A DNA stretch of 59,390 bases from Desulfurococcales archaeon (GTDB lineage: Archaea; Thermoproteota; Thermoprotei_A; Sulfolobales; Acidilobaceae), in assembly GCA_015521115.1 (NCBI GenBank), contig WAOT01000021.1, positions 1-59,390 of the forward strand. The letters are read 5' to 3'. Below, piece by piece: positions 36,142 to 44,721 of the stretch; the first letter of the stretch is position 1; the number at the start of each line of letters is the position of its first letter. A model generated the notes under the pieces. That model made no database searches. It was not told the origin of the DNA and saw only the letters and a program-made list of their open reading frames with translations. Both the position numbers and the translations under genes were made by a program.

Positions 36142-37179
36142 ATGAGCAAGGGATCTTCTAATAAAATATTATCAGTCTTATTATTAATAGTAGTGGTAGA
36201 CATACTACTAGCGATTATCGCAGTCCTAAAAGCGCCCTTCCCCCTACACGTGGATGTGGGAGCCCCGACGGCATACCTTTCAATATACATCCATGTACCC
36301 TTAGCCTGGTCGTCATACCTACTATTCACGCTCGCCCTTATAGGCGGAATCCTTTATCTCGTGAAAGGGGATGAGAAATACGATAGACTAACTCGGGTAT
36401 CAGCCTTCCTCGGAGTAGTCTACGGTATCGGGACTATAGTTACTGGGATGGCATGGGCTAGCGAGTCCTGGGGGGCTGCCTGGAACTGGGATCCGAGGGA
36501 GACAGGCGTCCTACTCCTACTCCTCGCATACATAGGATACTTTGCACTGCGCCAGAGCATCCCGGATCCGGAGAGGAAGAGGCTGGTAGCGAGCATATAC
36601 GCCATAGTAGCTTTCGCAACCGTACCGCTCAGTTTCGCAGCTGCATATGCTACGCAAAGCCTGCACCCAAAGGCGAGCCAGGCGGGTGCGTTCTTCTCAC
36701 AGCCAGAAGTTTTGAAGTATTTCGTATCTAGAGTCATAATAGCTAGTATAACAGCAGTTCTACTTGTGGCAGCACTAATCTCCAAGCGGCCCAGCCCTCA
36801 GCTAACGAGAGCGGCACAGGTGGTCGGCGCCTTAATCGTGATTATAGGCTTATCAGCAGCCCTCTATGCAGTAAAACCCTTCCTCCTAGATAGTCCTGCT
36901 AGGGTGTTAAACGCTACCCTTAACAGCAACGGGGAGATAGTCAGGTTAACGACGAGCAACGGCAACTACACGTTCCAGCAGCCAGTAAAGTCCCCAGTGA
37001 ACCCTCCGCTATACAACGGCACACCATCAGTAATTGGCCATCTCGTAGTGGTCTCGGATAATAGTGTGGATCTCGTTATACATTGGTGCGTAGCCCTAGT
37101 CCTAGGCGTGTACGCCCTAATCGTCGGGGGCATCCTCCTCCTATACACGTGGCTACATAAACTGCTACAACGAGTTTAG
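36142..37179 (+). CDS. ccmC: Haem-handling protein CcmC
   Basis: 345 residues, about eight membrane helices. The tryptophan-rich WWD motif WGAAWNWDPRE is at residues 110-120, flanked by candidate haem-ligand histidines (His51 in IYIHVPLAW, and the SLHPKAS His near 174). CcmC loads haem onto CcmE outside the membrane. It is longer than bacterial CcmC (about 240) because of an extra outer segment near 250-305 (FLLDSPARVLNATLNSN...) between the last helices. ATG follows ggggtga by 9 nt. Confidence 0.9.
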   Translation: MSKGSSNKILSVLLLIVVVDILLAIIAVLKAPFPLHVDVGAPTAYLSIYIHVPLAWSSYLLFTLALIGGILYLVKGDEKYDRLTRVSAFLGVVYGIGTIVTGMAWASESWGAAWNWDPRETGVLLLLLAYIGYFALRQSIPDPERKRLVASIYAIVAFATVPLSFAAAYATQSLHPKASQAGAFFSQPEVLKYFVSRVIIASITAVLLVAALISKRPSPQLTRAAQVVGALIVIIGLSAALYAVKPFLLDSPARVLNATLNSNGEIVRLTTSNGNYTFQQPVKSPVNPPLYNGTPSVIGHLVVVSDNSVDLVIHWCVALVLGVYALIVGGILLLYTWLHKLLQRV

Positions 37180-37220
37180 TGGGCATCTACATCCCTCCTG
37201 AGGCCGGGTCAGGGCATAAG

Positions 37221-37242
37221 ATATACGTGGGGAGACGTATAT
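37221..37242. promoter_or_regulatory. Inverted repeat over the ccmE promoter
   Basis: ATATACGT, six bases (GGGGAG), ACGTATAT: an 8-bp perfect dyad, 22 bp overall. The right half overlaps a TATATAA at 37238-37244, and a second TATA-like element (aagatatac) overlaps the left half. A bound regulator would block TBP. Confidence 0.5.
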
Positions 37243-37260
37243 AATAAATGGGGGTGGGCT

Positions 37261-37791
37261 TTGAAGCAGCAAATAAACGCTAGGGATAAGAAGAAGCTAC
37301 TCATATCAGCACTGTTATTTGCAGTAGTACTCGTTGCGATAGGCTACATGAGCCTAAGCCAGTCAAACTACAAGAGCGTCGCAGACCTTGCTGACGTTAA
37401 GAAGAGGGTGAAAGTGACAGTCGAGGGTAACGTTACGCCCATAGGAGAGGGGGTCTACAGGTTAATTGTCGGAGGGAAAACATACATAGTGGAGGCACAC
37501 AGGAGCTACGGGGTAGCTTACACCGACGACGGCCACACGTATGGCGTGTTCCTCCTCTCAAGCGGGAACTTCACTGTACTAGCTCTCTATGATGCTGGAA
37601 GCAATCTCTCAGCATACCAAATGGGGTCGGGTCTAGCCGGGCAAGTAGTCGTGGCCGGCGTTTATGACCCAAATGTCAGGGCAAAGCTGGTTTGGAATGG
37701 TGGATCGGTAGAGCTCCCATTCCTTCAGGTAGATTCGATCCTCAAGGGATGCCACAGCAGCTATCAGCAAGGCGTAGCCAGCAGGGGATGA
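37261..37791 (+). CDS. ccmE: Haem chaperone CcmE, CxxxY type
   Basis: 176 residues. One N-terminal membrane anchor (13-30), then an OB-fold domain (RVKVTVEGNVTPIGEGVYRLIVGG at 49-72, and GQVVVAGVYD near 128). The haem-binding motif near the C-terminus is GCHSSYQQG, with Cys164 and Tyr168. Ordinary CcmE binds haem through His in HxxxY; the CxxxY variant is known from archaea and some sulfate reducers and pairs with a System I lacking CcmH. Start TTG with gggggtgg upstream. Confidence 0.88.
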   Translation: MKQQINARDKKKLLISALLFAVVLVAIGYMSLSQSNYKSVADLADVKKRVKVTVEGNVTPIGEGVYRLIVGGKTYIVEAHRSYGVAYTDDGHTYGVFLLSSGNFTVLALYDAGSNLSAYQMGSGLAGQVVVAGVYDPNVRAKLVWNGGSVELPFLQVDSILKGCHSSYQQGVASRG

Positions 37792-37845
37792 CCAGGGTAA
37801 CCTAAGCCGCCTGCCCCATCGACCGGCCTCGAGGAGGTGTAGTAG

Positions 37846-38583
37846 TTGAATGAGGTCAGGGGAGTAAAGTCTATCATAGAATATGAGAGCTGCGCCTTGA
37901 AGGACTTACTATCAATACCGTTATCCGGAAAGAACAAGAGGCCGAGGATCTTCATATTGAGAGTTGACTCGTGGGACAACAGGCTACACGTATGGCTTCG
38001 AATTGTTGGAAGTAAAAGCCAGGTGAGGGAGGTACTAAGGAGGATCTCTGGGACGAGCAACACCTACTATACAATAATTGGGAACACATGTGGCGGAACT
38101 ATTGTATACGTGACTATGCCCGCAAAGGGGTGTAATAAGAGGATCTTCTGCCCCCTTGCCACACCATCCCCCAGGATGTACCCCATATCCACTATAATAG
38201 AGAACGGAAGGATGAAGAGTCTTGTAATAGCAGCTTACAAGAAGGATCTAGAAATACTCTCAAAGCACGGCTTCCGCTTACGTATTATTGACTACTCAGA
38301 GAACAGCGAGCTAGCACTGACAGAGAGGCAGGAGCAGATCTTGTTGAAAGCCTTCCTTAACGGCTACTACTCCTACCCTAGACGCATAGACCTGAAGGCT
38401 ATAGCTGAAAAGGTGAACCTGTCCCTCTCTACAGTTGCAGAGCTGTTAAGGAAGGCCGAGATTAAACTTGTGAAAAGATATCTGCTTGAGGAGTTATTCA
38501 TTGCTTACGACTCTAACTCAATGGGTCTAACTTCTCAACAGCCTAAAGGAAGGGAGCTTTCTAAGAAGCATGGGTCTTCCTAG
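37846..38583 (+). CDS. HTH transcriptional regulator (bacterio-opsin-activator type)
   Basis: 245 residues. Residues 158-213 are an HTH_10-type DNA-binding domain (LTERQEQILLKAFLNGYY, RIDLKAIAEKVNLSLSTVAELLRKAE). The N-terminal 150 form an alpha/beta sensor with Cys16, Cys82, Cys96 and Cys102, which might bind a metal or sense redox. Start TTG with ggaggtg 6 nt upstream. The 3' end overlaps the convergent ccmF end by 23 nt. Being inside the ccm cluster it may control the cytochrome genes. Confidence 0.75.
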   Translation: MNEVRGVKSIIEYESCALKDLLSIPLSGKNKRPRIFILRVDSWDNRLHVWLRIVGSKSQVREVLRRISGTSNTYYTIIGNTCGGTIVYVTMPAKGCNKRIFCPLATPSPRMYPISTIIENGRMKSLVIAAYKKDLEILSKHGFRLRIIDYSENSELALTERQEQILLKAFLNGYYSYPRRIDLKAIAEKVNLSLSTVAELLRKAEIKLVKRYLLEELFIAYDSNSMGLTSQQPKGRELSKKHGSS

Positions 38584-41542
38584 CGGTCAGGATATACATA
38601 GCAGACGAGATCAGACCAAGCGCTCCCATGCTTATCGCACCTGCCCAGACGAGGTTTACTCCGGGAACCACTTTGACCTTAACCACTAATCCCTCAGACT
38701 TGAGGCTCGAGTTGTTCGGGTCGAAGTGGGACGCTGTTAAGTACATGTCGACTAGGGCCTGCTCGAGTACCAGGCCGAGCTGTTGTTCGGGCACGTTTCT
38801 GATCTCAGCTATGTTATACCCTATAGCCATGACGGAGGTTGCAAGCAGAGCTTTCTGCGGTGGGAGCTCCTCCTGCAGCATTTTAACATAGTAAAGGAGC
38901 GGCTCGTGGTAGACTCCAAAGAACCCCTGCTGCACGGGCTGAGTGACTACTATGTATATGTCACTTAGGCCCTTATGGACTAGGAGGACAGGGTTCACAA
39001 GGCCATGAATACCGCTGGCCTCGCCGTTTGCCTCAAACCTTATCTTTGCTATAACTTCGTGCTCGTCCCCGTCTTCTCCAACTCTCAGTTTAATCCATAG
39101 ATAGTCCCCGCTGGGTACAGACTTTGGTAAAGATAGTGTACCTACCCCGGCCCCTCCATGACCTCCCCCGCCAGCTTGTAGGTTGGAGCTGACTACCGCT
39201 TTCAGTAGTGGGCTATTGAGTGCTTCAGCCAGTATAGGGGCGTTCCCCGTCTGAACTAGGATATATAGGTAGAGCCCTCTTGTCAGGTTAAACGGCACAC
39301 TATAACTGTAGTCCCCTATCCTCAGGGTGCCCTTTGAGATTCGCATGAAGGGATTTTCAATTATTATCGTGTTATTGCCTTTAATAGTGAAGGGGGGCGT
39401 TGTCTGGTTCTGGCCCCCAACGTATATCTCGACTTGATTAACTCTTAAACTGACATTCTCTGAGAACTCGATGGTGAAGGGGTCATTTAGCGTTATCACG
39501 TAGTAATCATGGAATCCTGGAGTGTATTCTTCCCATTTTATAGGTGCATTAATAACGAGCCTGTCCGCCACCATAGCGGCCTCAACACTTGCTCCAAGCA
39601 GCCCACCACTCTGGGTCATGTTGGGCTGTGCCTGTATGCCTGCCGTTACGTTGAACAGGGCTAGGCTTACGGTTCTGTTGTCAACGATAATCCTAGATAA
39701 GCCCCTTGTCAGCTGGACATACTCTATAGAGGCGCTAGTGTTCAAAGACATGTTTCCTACACTCACTATTAATGGTCCTTGCGAGAGAGTGTCGAGGAGG
39801 GCTTTCAGGCTCTCATTGTCCTCTACTATACTCTCAGCCTGCAACACCTCTCTCATGGCAGCCCCCAGATCCGTGTAGAATATGTGAACCGTGTCGATAG
39901 CTAGAGCTTCAAACGTCGTATTCTCTAGGTATACCCGAAGATCCGTGTGGCCGGGGTTAGGCTCGAAACCGTAGTCCATGAGTGTTAACTCGACGGGCCC
40001 CGCACTCGTTGTCTGCCCCATCTTTATCTGGTAGGTCTCGAAGTACTTGTCGTTGAAGGCGAATGTCCCGCTCAGTAGTATGCCAATAAACGCTATCAGC
40101 ATTGAGAGGTGTATGAGTTTTAGAACAGTGTCCCTAATGTTTAGACCCCGCCTCCTCCTGAATAGTGTGTGCACGAGGATGCTGGTTGTGAGCGCACCAG
40201 CGACTATTGAAGATAGTGACAGGCCTACTGCCGCCTGGAGTCTTGTCGTTTCTGGGGCCTGAGGCATGAAGTCTATCCTGCGGAGGGCTACTGCTACCGC
40301 TACCGACAGGGCGGTTATGACCCCCGTGAGTGTTAGGCCATAGAACCCTTTCCTTCCCAGATCCCTGCTTAGGAAGTATCCCGGAACGAATATTATTGAC
40401 ACTATGAAGAGTGTGTAGAGCACTGGGTGGTAGAAGTGGATACCCTCTGCCATGGTTGGAACCTTCGCCTCCCTACCCGCAGCGACGAGAATGCTGGGTA
40501 TGGCGAGGCTTGCGTAAACAAATATCGCCATAGCTATCAGGGCGGTGCCTGCTACTATAACGGAGGCTTCCGACACTTCTAGCCCGCGTAGTCTCCTCTT
40601 GAGATCATTGAAGTTGAGCCTCTCAGAGTAGTTCGCGATCTCTCTCCCCGTGATTACGAGGAATCCGACTGCTCCTATGAGGAGTATGAGGCTCCCTATA
40701 TTGGCGGCGGCGAAGCTGTGGAGGGGGCTGAGCCCGCTCCTCGTCACGTAGGGTGCTAGTAGGGCTGAGCTGGCTGTTAGGGCGGCCAGGCTCCTCCTTA
40801 GCCCGTCAAGGGGGCCTATCATGTGGAGGAAGCCAGTGGCGGCGAGCCAGACGGTTAGCTCGGAGATCTCGACCGGATCCCAACCCCAGTACCCGCCCCA
40901 GCCCAGGGTCTCATAGCTCCACATAGCCCCGAAGGTTATCCCAAACGTGAGGAGGCCCCAGCCCGCTAGGAATACACTCATGGCCCTCAGCTTGTCGCCT
41001 GTGAACAGGAAGATTAGGGAGCCTCCGAGGAGTAGTGCATATCCTCCGAAGGTGGTAAGAGGGTGGGGGATGATCCAGTAGCTCTTGAGTAGAGGGTTTA
41101 TCCCGAAACCCCCGTATCCCGGCGGGAGGACGTCGAACGCCCCATTCAGAATGGCGCTGGCCAGGGCTATGAGGAGTGTTAGCCCAGATGCGATCCTATA
41201 CTTGCGGGTGTCGTTACCCGCCCTGATAATATAGAGGACTGTGAGGGCTATCATCGTAGTATACAGGTACAGGCTACCGCCTCCTCCACTCCATGAGGCA
41301 GCTATCCTTAGGGCGAGGTTGAGGTCATCGTTCTCATTCTTAGCGACCTCCGCCAGCCTGTAGTCGAGGGTTACAAAGGGTATCATGTAGATAAACCATC
41401 CGACCAGGAAGAGGATGACTGAGGCTCTCAGCAGGTTCCTACCCCTCTCCTCATCCCCCCTTGCATCCGAGATCAGCGCGAGGATAAGGCCTATGAGGCC
41501 GATGTAGGGGAGGACGACCGCATAGTGGAGTCCTAGACTCAT
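38561..41542 (-). CDS. ccmF: Cytochrome c haem lyase subunit CcmF (enlarged)
   Basis: 993 residues against about 650 for bacterial CcmF. The membrane core carries the WWD motif GWGGYWGWDPVE at residues 214-225, in about 14 helices to residue 490. A long outer domain of some 450 residues follows (FNDKYFETYQIKMG onwards), ending in one helix near 965-985. CcmF transfers haem from CcmE to the CxxCH cysteines. No separate CcmH or CcmI is seen, so the large outer domain may take over apocytochrome handling; this is inference. ATG 41542 starts at MSLGLHYAVVLPY. Confidence 0.92.
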   Translation of the reverse strand: MSLGLHYAVVLPYIGLIGLILALISDARGDEERGRNLLRASVILFLVGWFIYMIPFVTLDYRLAEVAKNENDDLNLALRIAASWSGGGGSLYLYTTMIALTVLYIIRAGNDTRKYRIASGLTLLIALASAILNGAFDVLPPGYGGFGINPLLKSYWIIPHPLTTFGGYALLLGGSLIFLFTGDKLRAMSVFLAGWGLLTFGITFGAMWSYETLGWGGYWGWDPVEISELTVWLAATGFLHMIGPLDGLRRSLAALTASSALLAPYVTRSGLSPLHSFAAANIGSLILLIGAVGFLVITGREIANYSERLNFNDLKRRLRGLEVSEASVIVAGTALIAMAIFVYASLAIPSILVAAGREAKVPTMAEGIHFYHPVLYTLFIVSIIFVPGYFLSRDLGRKGFYGLTLTGVITALSVAVAVALRRIDFMPQAPETTRLQAAVGLSLSSIVAGALTTSILVHTLFRRRRGLNIRDTVLKLIHLSMLIAFIGILLSGTFAFNDKYFETYQIKMGQTTSAGPVELTLMDYGFEPNPGHTDLRVYLENTTFEALAIDTVHIFYTDLGAAMREVLQAESIVEDNESLKALLDTLSQGPLIVSVGNMSLNTSASIEYVQLTRGLSRIIVDNRTVSLALFNVTAGIQAQPNMTQSGGLLGASVEAAMVADRLVINAPIKWEEYTPGFHDYYVITLNDPFTIEFSENVSLRVNQVEIYVGGQNQTTPPFTIKGNNTIIIENPFMRISKGTLRIGDYSYSVPFNLTRGLYLYILVQTGNAPILAEALNSPLLKAVVSSNLQAGGGGHGGAGVGTLSLPKSVPSGDYLWIKLRVGEDGDEHEVIAKIRFEANGEASGIHGLVNPVLLVHKGLSDIYIVVTQPVQQGFFGVYHEPLLYYVKMLQEELPPQKALLATSVMAIGYNIAEIRNVPEQQLGLVLEQALVDMYLTASHFDPNNSSLKSEGLVVKVKVVPGVNLVWAGAISMGALGLISSAMYILTARKTHAS

Positions 41543-41555
41543 TTAAGCGCACCTC

Positions 41556-43016
41556 TCACAACACTATCACGTTAAGGGAGTAAAGGAGTAGCACGAGCCC
41601 CATGACCCCCAGGAACAGGTAACTAAACCTCCTCGCCTCCTCACCGGATAACTTGTTGAGCAGCCCGGCCACTTCTTCCCTCTGTGATGCCCAAACAGCT
41701 ATGCCAACAGGTAGAGATATTCCTAATGTGAAGGCAGTGAGACTGGCAGCTCCGACCTTCAGCCCCCCACTCGCAACCAGGAGCAGAGCTCCAGCAACGA
41801 GCGGGAAGCTACACTGGACGGCTAGGAGTCCGTAGAGGAAGCTGAAGCCTGTAAGCCCCCTCTTGGTAGACACGCCAACATTAAGGAAGGTCGGGACGTC
41901 CATATACCCGAGGATCCCGGCTGCGAGGAGGGTCAACGACGCCACAGGCAACAGGATCCTGCTAATACTCTGGGCCGCAGCACCTAATGCTAGGAACAGT
42001 ACTCCCACAGCCAGCGTCCCGGCGGCCGTGGCAGCCGCAGCCCTAAAGGCCGCGCCAGCCCCGAGAGGTTTACGGCGCCGCTGGGTTAGTAGGGAGAGGT
42101 ATGCGAGCAGCACGGGGAACACGCATGGAGAGAACGATGCTATGAGCCCTGCTGTGAGGGCTGTGGTTATGGCCACAGCTCCGGCAACACCCCCTTGCGC
42201 GGGATGTTCTTGTCCTACTGTTTCAACACTCTCTCCGGTCTTTCCGGCGCGAAGGCTAACTGCTATGGCGTCCAGTAGGGAGGCTATCCGTGTGGCGTTC
42301 TGGTCGTCTACGCTTGAGTTCATGTTTTTCACGATGCCGACCAATACGTGGAAGCCCCCGACGGCCTGGGACGGGCTCACATTGGAGCTGATGCTAGAGT
42401 TTATTAGGGATACCATAGGGTCTGAGCTCGCATTCTTGAGCCAGTCGAGGATGTCGCTCCTGTTCACACTCTTCGGGGTCGGGTGGCAGCTTCCACAGTA
42501 TTTCTTTAAAAGCAGGAGATCCTCTCCGCCGAACTTTCCTGTCGACAGCCTTGCCCACTCGAGCATAGTCTCAGTTATGTTTGAGCCTCCAAAGGCCCCT
42601 ACATGTCTTGCAACAGGCCTTCCATCGTCGAACACTATAAATGTAGGTGTCTCTTGGACATTGTAGTCCACGAATACCTTTATGGTGTCGTCGTTGAGCT
42701 TAAGCAGGTAGAAGCCTATGTCGCCGCCCTGCTGGCGGCATAGCTCGCTCCAGTAAGGTTCCATGGCCTGGCAGACGGGGCAGGTATCGCTTGAGAACAT
42801 TATGGCGACGGGTTTAGTACTGTTGATTACCCTGTAAAAGTCCGAGCTCCTAGTAATTACATAGTCCGGCTCCTCCTCAGCCGCAAGTGTTAACGGCCCA
42901 CTCACTAGGAAGTAGAAGAGTATCAAGCCGCCTATGATCACTGATACTAGTGCTACGACTCCCGCCTCAAGCTCCTCCCTCTTCCAAGTTTTTAGTCTAA
43001 GGCGGCCCCTACCCAA
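41556..43016 (-). CDS. Thioredoxin / haem-c site / CcdA fusion
   Basis: 486 residues. A membrane helix (18-43) is followed by a thioredoxin domain with TCPVC (Cys79, Cys82) and cis-Pro124 (ETPTF), then a c-type haem site CGSCH (Cys174, Cys177, His178) in a helical segment to about 270, then a six-helix CcdA/DsbD membrane domain with SFSPCVFP (Cys298) and VQCSFP (Cys402). CcdA moves electrons across the membrane to thioredoxin-like proteins, which keep apocytochrome CxxCH cysteines reduced. TTG start with ggtggtag upstream. It is 13 nt upstream of ccmF on the same strand. Confidence 0.85.
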   Translation of the reverse strand: MGRGRLRLKTWKREELEAGVVALVSVIIGGLILFYFLVSGPLTLAAEEEPDYVITRSSDFYRVINSTKPVAIMFSSDTCPVCQAMEPYWSELCRQQGGDIGFYLLKLNDDTIKVFVDYNVQETPTFIVFDDGRPVARHVGAFGGSNITETMLEWARLSTGKFGGEDLLLLKKYCGSCHPTPKSVNRSDILDWLKNASSDPMVSLINSSISSNVSPSQAVGGFHVLVGIVKNMNSSVDDQNATRIASLLDAIAVSLRAGKTGESVETVGQEHPAQGGVAGAVAITTALTAGLIASFSPCVFPVLLAYLSLLTQRRRKPLGAGAAFRAAAATAAGTLAVGVLFLALGAAAQSISRILLPVASLTLLAAGILGYMDVPTFLNVGVSTKRGLTGFSFLYGLLAVQCSFPLVAGALLLVASGGLKVGAASLTAFTLGISLPVGIAVWASQREEVAGLLNKLSGEEARRFSYLFLGVMGLVLLLYSLNVIVL

Positions 43017-43081
43017 ACACTACCACCATAAGCCCTGATAACCAGTCCCCTCCAGCGGCCGAAATAAGTTGTTCCAGAAAG

Positions 43082-44554
43082 CTAGGGTGGTTTTGCGTCG
43101 CGCGGTAGCCCATACAATTTACACTTGGGGCACAACCACAACTGCCTGATCACCCACTCCGGCATCCCCTTCTCTCTCAGCGTCTTCTCAAGATGTCTCA
43201 TCATCTTCATGCTCCCAAGCGGTGCACCACACCTTATGCACCTGGCGACCTCATCCCTGGCCAGTACTGTCTCCTTCCCATATTTTTCACTATCATACTC
43301 GAACTCTACTTTTATAGCACCATATGGGCAAGCATCGACACACGCGAGGCATGCCTCACACTTACTATGCTCGAAAACCAGTCTGATCTCATCGCCTTCA
43401 ACCACAAGCCTGAGAGCACCATACGGGCACATGCTAGAGCAAGCCTCACATACCATACACTTCGATGTATCAACGCGCACTACTCCAATAAGGGGCCCCC
43501 TCAACTTGGCCCTACTGACTCCATAAGCGTCCATCAACGCGTGTAGTAGTGGGATCTTCTTCCCCTCCTTAACCTCGACCGGCTTAATGGGGGGCACCTT
43601 TCTGAGAGACTCCAACGCCTTGCCTAGAGACTCGGTGTAGGTGCCTGGAAGCCCCTCTACGAGTGGGCTGGGCGTGTTATCGCATTGTGCTACCGTATTG
43701 CCTGGGCAATAGACTACCGGGTGGACACCGTGCTTCAGGGCCAGAAGGTGGTGCTTCTCAGTGAACCAGCCGGGGCATTCGACGGGGACTACTACAGTAG
43801 GTCTAATATTCTCTCTTAAGAGGGCCTCCCGGAGGCTGGGCAGTGCAGTGCTACACGTTATGAGGAGGTGGTATGGGTATGACACGTCCTTGGATATCCT
43901 ATCCAGGAAGTATGAGAAACCTTCCACCTCGAGGCCTGGCATGGAGAGGAGACCGTAGGGGCAGGACCATGTACATATCCCGCAGGAAGTGCAAGCGTAT
44001 GGATCTAGGCCGGGAGGTTTACCCTCGAGAGCGTTCCTAGGACATGAATCCACACAGAGGTGGCAGTGCCTCTGGATTGCGCACGCCTGGGCGTCCAATA
44101 GGACTGGTGCGGCAACAAAGTAGCTGAGTCCTCTTACAGGGTTTAGCAGGGATCTCCTCGTAGCCGCCTTCCTCGTAGTAAATATCTTAGGGGCTCTAGG
44201 GGCCTTGGAGGTCATGGCTAAAGAGAGTTTCGCGGCAACCAGACCTATACCGCTTAACTCCGGCGGGGAAACTCTCAACTCCAACAAGTCTATGGGGGTG
44301 TACAGGAGCCAGTTATCCCCGTGAGCCTCGATAGTCTTACGTACACTCCAGTACTCGCTCCACGCCCCATCATATAATGCTACAACCTTCTCCCCCCTCG
44401 AGACATGCTCAAAAACAATGTTCCTGATGTTGTTTTTATCAGCGGAAACCACCTTTGCAGGGAGCTTCTGCAGGCTAGACCCCAACACTTCCTTAGCTAT
44501 GTTATCGACTAGTAGTAACACCCTCCCAGCCCCGCTTATCACACAGGTGGGCAA
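43082..44554 (-). CDS. Polyferredoxin-like Fe-S protein
   Basis: 490 residues, cytoplasmic. Four [4Fe-4S] sites: an irregular CAIQRHCHLCVDSCP near 156-170, CTSCGICTWSCP near 185, CMVCEACSSMCP near 360, and CEACLACVDACP near 395. Between them lies a domain with isolated cysteines (LLITCSTALPS, PVECPGWF, VVYCPGNTVAQC) reminiscent of MvhD/HdrA-associated electron-transfer domains. The C-terminus has CIRCG and CPKC, a rubredoxin- or zinc-ribbon-like pair. The TTG start lies about 25 nt behind a TATATAG on the minus strand (44570-44577). The electron donor and acceptor are unknown. Confidence 0.75.
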   Translation of the reverse strand: MPTCVISGAGRVLLLVDNIAKEVLGSSLQKLPAKVVSADKNNIRNIVFEHVSRGEKVVALYDGAWSEYWSVRKTIEAHGDNWLLYTPIDLLELRVSPPELSGIGLVAAKLSLAMTSKAPRAPKIFTTRKAATRRSLLNPVRGLSYFVAAPVLLDAQACAIQRHCHLCVDSCPRNALEGKPPGLDPYACTSCGICTWSCPYGLLSMPGLEVEGFSYFLDRISKDVSYPYHLLITCSTALPSLREALLRENIRPTVVVPVECPGWFTEKHHLLALKHGVHPVVYCPGNTVAQCDNTPSPLVEGLPGTYTESLGKALESLRKVPPIKPVEVKEGKKIPLLHALMDAYGVSRAKLRGPLIGVVRVDTSKCMVCEACSSMCPYGALRLVVEGDEIRLVFEHSKCEACLACVDACPYGAIKVEFEYDSEKYGKETVLARDEVARCIRCGAPLGSMKMMRHLEKTLREKGMPEWVIRQLWLCPKCKLYGLPRDAKPP

Positions 44555-44630
44555 AGGCCGTGGTAAATCATCACTATATACGCGACTCTACGGGGATCCA
44601 CTACGGGCTGCCACGGATCTCCACGTGGTC

Positions 44631-44646
44631 ACCGAAATTTTTCGGT
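44631..44646. promoter_or_regulatory. 16-bp inverted repeat between divergent redox genes
   Basis: ACCGAAA, two bases, TTTCGGT, roughly midway between the polyferredoxin start (44554) and the tetrahaem cytochrome start (44722). It contains a CGAAA core like an archaeal BRE on both strands. Confidence 0.4.
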
Positions 44647-44721
44647 TCTCCATACTTTTCCCGGGAGGGTGCTAGGATCTAGAACTAGGTGCACCCGTCC
44701 TGCAAGGCGGGGTTCTGAGAG

